Origin: Stictocephala bisonia
Lineage: Eukaryota > Arthropoda > Insecta > Hemiptera > Membracidae
DNA: 64,000 nucleotides
Direction: 5' to 3'
Assembly (NCBI GenBank): GCA_035578905.1
Contig: JAQJVL010000278.1
Span: 1,109,963 to 1,173,962, forward strand
Made by a program: the position numbers and the translations under genes
In this document: in pieces, positions 42,201-54,200 of the stretch
How positions within the stretch are numbered: position 1 is the first letter of the stretch
Layout of the letters: each line of letters opens with the position of its first letter
Notes under the pieces: generated by a model
Database searches by the model: none
The model's input: only the letters and a program-made list of their open reading frames with translations
What the model was told of the DNA's origin: nothing

Positions 42201-45200
42201 ACACACTTTTCAAACATATTTTTATTATTGATTTATAATCGTATAAATTTTAATACCTTGTAAATAAGATATACTTATTCACTGTATCATATTTAATTCA
42301 GATAACATAATAAAGTATACATATTTGTTAGTCATAAATTTCTCCGTTTTTATTTTGTTCCTACTATTATATTATATAGCTATAGTGGTAGAGTTAGGAT
42401 AACATTAAATTTAGAGTTAAGGTTTAAGCTATTTATGTTTTTATACTAGTGTTTATATTTTGAAGAATTGGGATATTTTAAATCTTAAATTAATATTATT
42501 TGCTTTTGCGCATATTAAGATTTATTTGAAAGAAGGAACCTCTAAAACAGGTATTGCCTTAGGAGGTCCTAGTATTTTCTTGAAATATGTAATTCATGAA
42601 AGGTTTTGTTATTGTATTATAAGTTTTCTTTTGTTAACAGAGCAATTAGAAGAAACCTTTTTATGTTTACAATGTAAATTATATGTATTATATATATATA
42701 TATATATCAAGAAAATAAATATATTCTTATTCTTATCTTCATCATCATCATCATCTGATCAGCATCTCCAGTCTCCCGGGTGTGCTTATCTTATAAAATA
42801 AGAACTTAAAACACAAAAATTAAAAAGCAAATGAGTTAAAACTAATGCATATCTGCAATGGAACTTTATGATATAGTAAAGAGAAATTATTATTTTTACC
42901 CTTTAACATGAATTTACTAACTTTTATCGGATAATTAAATACTAAAACATATTTTTTTTAAATAATAGAATTTAAAAAATGTTAATTTCAGATATACAGA
43001 GAAACGATAAGAAAGCAGAGGTGCCAAAAGGTTTTTTATTTCAAAATTAATAAATGCTAATTATATAATATTACTGTAGACTCTCAGTTATCTGATGTAA
43101 TTGGAGCCGAGACCACCTCGGATAATATGGAGGTTATGGTAAAAATAATGTAAAAGCCATGAAAAAAGTATAAAACTAGTTTATTACAGTACTGTAAAAA
43201 AGTAGGAACATCAGGTTATGTCTTTTAAAAGTTTTATTACTACAGGATAACAAAAAGTTGAGAATAAGTTTTTAAAACTCTACAACAATTGGTAAAAAAA
43301 TACCATAATAGAATTTAATAGTAACAATCTAATGTAATTTCCATAGGCAGCATTGTGGATGGGCTATTTCCTCTAACCTTACATTTGTTGACAACAAAAG
43401 CACATTTTAACTTCGTTCGTGTAAACCGATCTCCCAGTATCATTGTCTCGCCCTACCTTTCATCTATTTTCGGTCTATAGTAGTATTCGCGTTTTGTTTT
43501 TTAAGTGCTGGGTACTGTTCAGTCTGATTATCAAATGAAATTATCATATTTATCCTGTCGTTTTACGCAACCTGCATTACTTTCTTAAATGTGCAGGGAA
43601 CCATTCAACTTTTTAATGGCACAAAATTATTGTATCAATAACATATTTGTCGTACACATTGGTGACGAAAACACTGATTGATTCATCATTTCAATTTCGT
43701 ATTAAGATAAGCAACTGTCAACCATTTAACATTCATATCAAAACACTAGAATAAAATATAGAAAAATGACAGTAACAATTATGACAATATTTCGAATACT
43801 GTATTGTAAAATCACAAAAGTCAACACACCAAAACAACCACATTTAGTGCGAGAGCAGTTGACTAAGCCGATGGTGTCAGGTGACTCAGGTGGTGATGTT
43901 TCATGAGTAAATGCATTTGGGTGGGAAAATTATTCCTATAGTATCATAAAGACGGCCCTGCAGCGCCTTAACCTAGCACCAACAGCCAATAAAGACACTG
44001 ATTACTTGTCAAACGATTATATGTCGCGCTATAGTTTTCCTTTTACTAATAGCTTTGTTTATTTTTCATCATCTAAAGACTAACTTGGTTAACCCAGAGG
44101 CTCGGTTAATCGGGGCTCGGATAACCGAGGTTCTACTGTACTATTAAAATAAATATAGCTGATATCCCAATTTAAAGCAGGTATTTACATAGGCATCCAT
44201 GAGCTTGAAGCTTGGCAATTGTGGTGTAACACATACAATGGTTTACTGCCTTGCAGGTTTGATAGTTCTGTCATAATCACCACTTTATGACCTGATTAAT
44301 AAAGAAAGCTACAATAATCTACTATTAATATAGTTTAATAATGTTTTCAGTGTAATTTACTTCTAAATTTAAATGGACACAATTTTAAATTGACAAATGT
44401 ATCATATCCATTTTTTCACTAAACAAGTCTTTTACATTCATTAAAAACCTTTATAAAATTTAAACCTAGTTGGTTGAACTTTTTTAGAGAATTAAAATTA
44501 GGGTACATGTAAGTGAATCATTTTACAATCTACTTTTTAAGGAATGTTTTTGTTTTCCATTAAAGAATATCAAGAAAGTGAAGTCAGACAACACAAATTT
44601 ATTATAGTATAAATAAATGGGGTTTATTGAAATCAATGACCATATTATTTTGTACTTATAGTTTGATACATTTTTATTGTGTGTCGTTTACTTGTCTTGT
44701 ATTTCTACCAAAATTTAATAATGTTAACTAACAAACTAATATACTAACTATAGAATGTATCATATGAATTTCAACAGATCATTACAGAAATACTTGTTGA
44801 TTATAATTATTATATGCTTGTACATACACACAAACTTTAAACAAATTCGGAATGTTATTATTTTTTGAAAATGTTAGCAATTTGGTTATTAGAATTAGAC
44901 AGTATTGAATATTTATTTCATAGAGACACCTAAACTATAAATTTAAAAAAAAATGGCTGTTAGAATTTCATTAAATCTATGTAATTGAGTTTTTATTTGT
45001 TTCTTTTATGGTTATTATTTTTAAATGTTTTACCATAAGCACATATATTTTATTTTGTTAATATTATAGTTTTACACAATATGTAAATATTCAGGAAATA
45101 GCACTTTTAGGGCATATCTTATAAATTTCAATCTGAACACTTGAATTATTATGTTTAAATCTTAAAGTAATGGAACATCAAATCAGGCTTATGCCTTTGA

Positions 45201-48200
45201 GGCCCATAATATTTTCCTTTTTTATATTAACCTAAATACTTTGTACATTAGAGTTAATACTTAAATTTATTAATTTTTTTACAATACATTGTATATAGTT
45301 ATTTTTTAGTCTACATGAAACTGTTGTAAAATTGCAAGATTTTGTAATTGTGTACAAGAAAATAATAGAATTAAATTCTTTTTTCTTTCTTAATGGAATT
45401 GAGACTTGCTCATTCTAGTTGGTATATTAAGGTTAAGAGCTGTAATTTTAACAAGTTAGAATATTTATTTCCAGGTACAGAGGTATATAAAATGTATAAT
45501 ACAATGAGGTATACAACATGTTGAAAAATAAAATAACAAAACAAAACTAAATTCAAGCTCATGACTATTATGATAATATTTATGCCTGACCTTAAATTAT
45601 AAAAACAAAAGTATATGGCTTTCATCACTAATTTTCAGTTCAATCTAATTAATTGTTATTTAAACACCCGAATATATTTGATACACAGGGTGTCCAGCAA
45701 CAGGGAAAATAGGTAAAACCTGGAAAAGTCAGGGGAAATCAAGGAATTCGAAACAAAACCTGGAAAATCCTAACAAGAACACCACTGAGTTGTGATTTGT
45801 AATAGTCACTATATACTTGGGTGCGCTACAAAAATCCTTTACTTTGTTCAGTACTAAATGTTAATTTTACATACCATTTAATATTCTAAATTATGAAAAA
45901 GTTACTTAATTGCTTTGCTTATGCTTGTTCGACCTCATACATACAACTAGTTTTATATTGCTAAAAGTTTAAAACTTACTGAAATAATTGTCTGATTAGT
46001 ACTTGTTAAATAAGCCATAGACCTAAAATGTATAATAATAATAATAATATTTTTATTGCCGTTTGGATTATTACAATCATTGACAAAGTCATCATACAGC
46101 ATTGAACAGCCAAGTCAAAATGAACTAACCTAAATGACTAAAACTATGTTAACCTAAAAGTTTGGTGCTTATGGTAGGAATCTCTACCATAGCTGAAAGA
46201 TTAAAACTAATGAGAAGCAATTTGATGCAGTCAATGAACCAAAAGATAAATAGACAAGGTAATATACAAGGTAATGAGGCAGCATGGAAGAAGACAGGCC
46301 AGATCAGTACAATAAATATATATGTATGATTAAACGAGGTTAAAATATTCAAATAAATATTATAAAACTAAGTAACAAAATAAATATAGAGACACTAAAA
46401 CAAAACTATGAGACAACAAAATTAAAATAAATGGTCTGTGTTCAAATAAAGACAGTTTACTTATAACAACTACAAAATAAATAAATATAAACACAAGGAA
46501 ATAATTGAATAAATAGGTACAAATTATCACAAATTGCACAAATTACATAATAAATATTGAAGACAGGTGAACATTAAACAACAATGAATAAATAGAGACA
46601 AACAAGTATTTAGAGACAATGTAAATAAATAGGTACAATCTAAAATTTTATGTTTTTCAATTGAAAAAAATCATCCATGCTGTAAAAAGGATTCATTAAC
46701 AGCCAGTTGTAGTATTTATGCTTAAATGTCTTCACAGGGTACTGAATTATTAAATGTCTAAGGGAGTTGTACACTTTCAATGATAAAGCTACATGACTGT
46801 TGTTAGTTTTGTTAAGCCTATGTGAGGCGATAGATACATTATCTTTAGATCTAGTGTTGTAATTGTGATAATTGTGGTTAAACTTTAAACTGTCAGAATT
46901 TTTCAAAACATAAATAATGCTATCGTACAAATACAGGTTAATTGTTGTCTGGATTTGAGTTTTAATAAACAATGGTTTACAGTGCTCATGATCACTAGCT
47001 GTATTTATTACTCGGAGAGCTTTTTTTTTTGTAGTATTAAAATTTCTTGAATTCTGGAACTATTTCCCCAAAAAATCAGCCCGTACCTGAGCAATGATTG
47101 GAAGTAGGCAAAATAAGCATTTCTGATGTAGTTTCCTTTAACACAAAAGGTCAGTCGCCTTAATAAATAGACAACTCTAGACAATTTTGCACTCAAACTG
47201 TCTATATGAGGTCCCCAGGTAAGGTGGTTGTCTAACGTAATTCCTAAGAACTTGGCTGAGGTCACATACGATTTGGAATCAGGAACACCAGATTTAAGAC
47301 TAAAAATAATGTTTTGAATGTTGTCTTTATTTAATAAGAATCCATTTGATTGAAACCAGAGAGCAGCCTCTGCAGTTGTACTAGTTACTATGTCATTAAG
47401 TTCGTGTAAGCAGCTATTTGAGTTTAAAATGGTGGTGTCGTCTGCGTATAAAATAGTGTGAGATTTAATGGAAAAATGGTAGATCATTAACAGCTATGAT
47501 AAATAATAGAGGCCCAATAATTGAGCCTTGTGGGACTCCATGTTCAACTGGTAGTTCCTGAGACCATGTATCCTCAACACAAACTTTTTGTTTTCTGTTG
47601 CTCAGGTAGGATCTGAAAAACTTTAAAGCTTTATCTCCAAAACCATAGTATTTTAGTTTTATGATTATGTCATTATGACCAACACAGTCAAAGGCCTTAG
47701 TTAAATCACAAAGGGTGGCCTGACCGTAAGCTTTTTCCTCAAATACAAGCAGAATGTCTTTTAGAAGAGTATCAATGGCATCCATGGTAGACTTTCCCTT
47801 TCTAAATCCAAATTGAGTTGAATTAAGGATGTCATTTGTTTCTAAAAATAGACTAACTTGGTCATACACTAAAATTTCAAAGAGTTTAGATATCACAGGT
47901 ATTAGAGAGATAGGTCGATAGCTGTCTGGCCTGTCCCTTTTTGTAAATAGGACATATTCTAGATATCTTGAGCATGTCCGGAAAGACACCATTCTGGAGA
48001 CATTTATTGAAGCAGATAGACAGAGGGTAAGCCAAGCAGGGTGTAATTTACTTTAATATATTGTTTGACAGGTCATAAATGTCACGACTATCAGAGTTAT
48101 TTAACCTTTTAGCTGCATTGATAATGTCATCAGTTGTAATAAGCTTCCATTTGAAAATTACTACAGTGGTGGGTGCCCTCCGAACAAGCTCTGCAGATAA

Positions 48201-51200
48201 ACACACACTTTGACCAATTTGATTTTTAATATCATTCACAGAATTAATAAAATGGTCATTAAGGACATCTGGTGAGATATTGATTTTTCCTAAATTTATA
48301 GGAGATGAGTTAGCTTTTATTATGTTCCATGCTGCCTTACACCTATTACTGTTTTCAATAAGTTTTGTGTTGTAAGACACCTTTGCTTTCACAATGGCCT
48401 GCTTATACTGACATTTCATAGTCTTTATACTTTCAGATAGATGATTATTACATGGTGCACCTTTCATTAAAGAATTAAGAAAAATTAATCTACTTTTCAT
48501 ATCAGCTAGCTCCTTTGTGTACCAGTTATTCTTACATCTATGCTGGTTTTGGGGAAATTGTAATATAGCGCCATTATTCAAGGCATTGAAAATTGTCATA
48601 ATTTAACACTAGAATAAAAGGTATGTTTTTTTACTCAAGGCTAATAATAAATAGTTTTTAATTCTACCTCTACTTTTATAAAGTAGTAGTAGTTAAAAAA
48701 GAATAATTATTGTAGGTGATAGTTTTGAATTAAATTATTATGGTTATCAATAAAAATATATTTGTGAAATGTTGGTATTTCTATAATTAATAATTGTAAT
48801 TGACGGTAAATAACATAATGTATGTATATGGTGATACATAATATCACTAAATTAAGTTAAATAGACGTATATGTAACTATGTTGATTTGGGGTCAGGGAA
48901 ATTTTGTATGGAATCAGGGATCGGTCAGGGAAAAGTCAGGGAATTTGTTTAAGGAGGTTTACTGGACATCCTGATACAGTATTTGACGCAAGTCAGAAAG
49001 CTGTGGTTATACATTACTATTTTTTGTTTTTACTTAGGTGTCAGCTACGTTTGCGGCCAGCATGGTAATAAGTCCAGCATTGGGGGCTTACTTGATGAAT
49101 GTATATAGTGAGAATTTGGTTGTTGCTCTCGCTACTGCAGTTGCCTTGCTGGACGTATTCTTCATTCTTGTCGCTGTCCCGGAAAGCTTACCTGAGAAAG
49201 TACGACCTTCCTCTTGGGGTGCACCAATTTCTTGGGAGCAAGCTGATCCATTTGCTGTAAGTTCTGTAATGCATACTGTAGTAATGAAAAATTAGCCCAT
49301 TGCATGAATTCGATTTTGTTTGCTTTTTAGTTCATCATTCTGTAAGGGATAAGCGCAGTTAATTTAGTGGGAACTTTTGTTGAGATATATTCCTTCACTC
49401 ACTGATATACTCAAATATGTTATCTAAATTTAGTAAAAAATGCAGATGTTAGAAAAAAAGATGAATTGATGATCACATTATGATTTTATTTTATTACTTT
49501 GCAGTTCAGTAGATGTACCAACATATTTACCTACAGTAACTCACATGCAATAATAATGATAATAATAAATTGATAAAACTATAATAGATAAAATAAAACA
49601 TTAAAAGGAGATGTATTTTGTTATATGTTTAAAACTGATCGGTTGGTTATTAACAGAGGGGTTCAATTTTGATTTTTGTTAATTTATGTTCCAGCAACTC
49701 ATCATGAACTTATTGATAAACTTATGCATAAAGCCTTCAACACCAAGACGTATCTGAGTCGAGTTTTCAACTTGGGGCAAAAATGTATAAACATTAAAAA
49801 CATTTTTAGTTTGATATAAGATAACTGTATAGACAAATTTTGTGGTACTTTCCATCTATATATTTCCTTTGTAGATCACAAAGTCATAACCAATGAATCT
49901 ACAACTTGCAAAAATTAACTATTTATCTCAAACAATAAACAAGAAAACTTAAAAATACAAATACACTAGTATTACCTATGTCACATATAAACAGCCAAAT
50001 TACTTCATGTACACGTCAAGCATGGCATATAAAAAATTCCTTTTATTTTAACCATAAAAATACTTATTCTCACATATAAAACTAACAATTCCACAGCAAC
50101 AAAAACAAAGTAGTAAAATAATACATCAAATAGTAAATTGATATAAAAACACACAGAACAAAAATTAGAATCTACAATAGCCTCCAAATGTAAATAAACA
50201 ACTTCATTTCAACAGGTGAAAGGACAGTTCATGGACAATTGAAGGCCGAAAATCAATACTTTTCAAAGCTTTTAAGAATGAGAGTGCCTCTAGCGGCCAG
50301 TAAAATTAAAAGATTACAGCATGTAATACATTAAATACCTAACTTTGTTCACACTTATCCTTATGTTTTTTTACTAGAACATACCGTTCTTCACTGTGAC
50401 ATTGTAGCACTAAAAGTTGCTGGTGTTTTGGCTCATTGGCTAGGGCTTCAGACTACGGAGGGCAATTTCCAAGGTTCAAATCCCCACTGAGCCAACGGTC
50501 GCTACTTCACTCTTTGAATAAAGTTCACGCTTAGGCCTGTAGGTGTGCGTGTGTAGGCCAGTATATTTGAACTGGTGAGTGAAGTTAAAAAAAAAAAGTA
50601 TTAAATAATATTGTGAAATTATAAAGTCCATTTAACTATGGTTTTATATATATATACACACCTTTTTATGCTGTCAAATGTTCAATGGCTCTATAATTTG
50701 TCGTATTTATTTATTAAATGGGTGGATAATTAATAAAAATAGAACACCTTATTTCATTAAGATTGGCCATAAGTTTCCTAATGGTTGTATAATCTCAAAT
50801 CTTATCTTACAGTAGGATGAGAACTGGCGGTCATATCAAATAGTCTCGTAAGGAAGGGTTTTCCGGCTTGAAAAATAAAAATGTTTGTTTTATATAATTC
50901 TATAAAATAATTTTAATTATTGATTTTGTAGGCTCTCCGTAAAGTGGGCAAGGACCATACCATCCTGATGCTTTGCGTCACTGTTTTTCTCTCCTACCTA
51001 CCAGAAGCTGGCCAATATTCTTGTATATTTGTCTATCTCAAACTGGTGAGTAAAATAGTTACAAATTAGTTAGCATAGCTTCAATCTATATTTTCTGGTG
51101 ACAACCGTGTCAAGGTGCTATCTACACTATTTACAAGACAACCAGACGATTTGCTCACGCTGTGATGTTGCATTCTTAGTGGTATCGCTGAGACTGTTGT

Positions 51201-54200
51201 CTTGTAAATAGTGGAGATAGCAGCTTGACACATTTATCACAGGAAAATATAGATTCAAGTTATGACACCGGCAACTTAAGCCTAAGATATAAAAATAGCA
51301 TTCATCATTTTTAGTTTGGATTAAATATGATTTTTACCTAAATGTCTTATGTATCCAGTGATATGAAAACATAGTTTTTAAAACATTTATATAAAGATAA
51401 AACATAGATGATTTTATTCATTAAAATATACTGTAGAAACATTAACAGTAAAAAATTACCAAACTTTACTCAACTTCTTGTTCGAGAAATTGACTTATTT
51501 GGTAAGGGGGTAATCTTTTTACTAATATTATTTATTTAACCACGTGCTTTTTAAAATAAAATGTTAATAATAACTGTACATAGGAAATTGTCAAATTTAT
51601 TATTGTTACTAAATTTAGTAAAAAATGCAGATGTTAGAAAAAGATGAATTGATGATCACATTATGATTTTATTTTATTACTTTGCAGTTCAGTAGATGTA
51701 CCAACATATTTACCAACAGTTTTTCCAAAGTAGGTAAATGACACTACTAAAATCGTCAACTATTGTTAAAAATTATATATTTATTTTGAGTTACATGTCA
51801 AATTAGATTAAATTGTATGAAGGATTCTCTGAACCATACAATAATATTGAAAATATTGGAATTAGTAAGTAAATTTTGTAAAAAGTGTTTTGTAAATAGT
51901 GAAAAATATGTTTCACACATTTTTCAACGTTAGTAAATTTGCATAGCCAATTTTGGAAAATGGATGGTCACTAATGGTTTTGGTATCAAACTGTTAAAGG
52001 TGATGGGATTCAGCGTAATCATGGTGGCTGTCTTTATTGCGGTGGTCGGTATACTTTCTGTTTGTGCGCAAATAGTGTTGGGAATACTGATGCGCTCCCT
52101 CGGCAGTAAACACACAATTATGGTGGGCTTGCTGTTTGAAATGCTGCAGTTGATGTGGTATGGCTTTGGCTCACAAACATGGTGAGTACATTTGTATTGC
52201 AATTGAAACTATTTAATATTGTTGAAGTTGAACTAATAACACCAGCAATGCTTGGATGGCTTCTGCATCAGTTGACCTGTCCAACCAGGACAATATCTCC
52301 TTCTCTTTGGTTTGTTTACACCCATCTGTACCAACATGAATTATTTAGGTGACTGTGCCAGGCATTAAACATGTTTTGATGTGGTTTTAGTAAAACTACG
52401 TACACTATAGTATTTAGAAACGTACCATCTCTAAGTCTGTTTTGTGTCATAAATAATTTTTATTGCCAGTGTGTTATTGATAGAATCTATATAACTAAAA
52501 TAAGTTTTGTCTGTACATTGTTTGGATTAGTGAAAATTTGTCAGTTTTGTACACCAGAGTGTTCTAAACGATACTGTGTTTGTTATTTCTATTTATTTGG
52601 ATGTTGATAAAACTTGGATTCTTTGTATACATGTAGAAAAAAATTTTTCTCAATGAGCCCTTTTTTAATTCTATCAGTTTGAGAAAAGGCTGTAGGTTAT
52701 TTGGAATTCATCTTAGGGCTCTACTCCTGTAGTCTCCAAATTTATCGTATAGTTCTTACAGGTAGTGTTTTGTTTTAATGACATTAATATTTTCTTTTTC
52801 TACGGCAGTGTTGGTAATTAAAATAAAGAGCAATAATAATGTTGCACAATAAAGGACTAAATGGACCAATAGTAGTGGTTCAGAATTAGCAATGCTACCA
52901 TATAATGTATTTCCCAAAGCAATAAACAAACAATTGAAGTGGTTTTACTATCTTTCACTAATCATAAAAACATGTATAAGTGCTTGGAACTAAATAATGT
53001 AAATGAATTAAAACTATAGTGCTACACATTATTTGAAGCTTTAGAGTTCTGAACAAATTGCACACTGTGTAAGATTAAATAACAAATATTGAACCAATAA
53101 TTGTATGTTGGGCCACCCGCCCACCCTTACAGTACATTGGTATTGACCCACCCACCCACCCATACACATACAGTGATATTGACCCACCCGGCCACCCATA
53201 ACGTACAGTGATATTGACCCACCCGCCCACCCTTACAGTACATTGGTATTGACCCACCCATCCACCCATACACGTACAGTGATATTGGGCCACCCACCCA
53301 CCCATACACAAACAGTGATATTGATCCACCCACCCACCCATACACGTACAGTGATATTGACCCACCCACCCACCCATACACATACAGTGATATTGACCCA
53401 CCCGGCCACCCATAACGTACAGTGATATTGACCCACCCACCCACCCATACACATACAGTGATATTGACCCACCCGGCCACCCATAACGTACAGTGATATT
53501 GGCCCACCCTTACAGTACATTGGTATTGACCCACCCACCCACCCATACACATACAGTGATATTGACCCACCCACCCACCCATACACGTACAGTGATATTG
53601 ACCCACCCACCCACCCATACACATACAGTGATACACACATGTGGTGTGTAGAATGTTGAGTGTGGTCGGTAGCGAAGTTGGTTTAAGCCCAGCTTCATAA
53701 GCTAAAGGTTCTTAGTTTGATACCAATCAGAGACATTTTAAAGGGATCAGCTGATAACCACCAGCTGTTCATTTGTCATTGGGCTCTTAATTAATTACAC
53801 TTTCTAAGGAATAGTTGGCCTTAGCTTGTAACAATGGCTACATTCACTTACATACACTAATTTCAAACCTATATTCACCCATAACTTGACGATCTACATC
53901 TTAAGAATAAATAAAATAAATAAATAAATTTATTTATTTTGTTTTGCTCTTAATATCAACTGTTACTGAAATTTTTTGAATATTTTTGGTAATTCGCGCT
54001 AGATATACTGAAAAATAAAATTTCACTAATAAAAACAATCTAAAAATAAATAAGTTTATACTTCAATCCCATAAAAGGTGAACTATAATTTACTATTGAA
54101 TATTAGCCTATAAAATTGTTTCTCTGGATAACGAAACATGTGCATGGCAAATGAAAGATCATTGAATTCAACAAGCCATATAATAAAATTAACTAGCTTA

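Larger units (their letters stand above)
38435..49037 (+). other. MFSD14 intron 5 (10.6 kb)
   Basis: Holds an (AT)n tract at about 39248-39290, a repeat with a hammerhead-like core at 40040-40180, a poly-T run at 41221-41242, and a Tigger-like MITE at 43074-44138. A DNA transposon interrupted by a LINE follows at 45686-48973. A possible retroelement end with an A-rich tail lies at about 40561-40945. Nothing was recognised at 41250-43070 or 44140-45680. Confidence 0.82.
49257..50931 (+). other. MFSD14 intron 6 (1.7 kb)
   Basis: Contains the first direct repeat (49424-49536), a LINE 3'-end fragment (about 49640-49790, minus strand) and SINE copy 3 (50425-50600). Confidence 0.82.
51046..51999 (+). 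other. MFSD14 intron 7 (954 bp)
   Basis: Holds a hairpin element at about 51090-51260 and the right copy of the direct repeat at 51609-51719. The 3' end lacks a pyrimidine tract. Confidence 0.85.

Noticed and set aside
46640..48599. Host genes encoding reverse-transcriptase-like proteins
   Set aside because: Motif order, frameshifts, 5' truncation and the (AAT)n tail identify a dead LINE.
49501..49536. Alternative MFSD14 exon after TTACTTTGCAG
   Set aside because: The same acceptor-like sequence occurs in both direct repeats, no donor follows at exon length, and the encoded residues match nothing in the protein family.
51964..52185. Alternative start of a separate gene at ATG 51964
   Set aside because: The frame continues into MFSD14 exon 8 only because the intron end happens to be open; the family alignment places the exon start at 52000.
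53075..53698. Long minus-strand ORFs with repeating GWVGQYHCTCMG-type peptides
   Set aside because: The period is a multiple of three, so all frames stay open through the minisatellite; there is no start context, splice signal or family.
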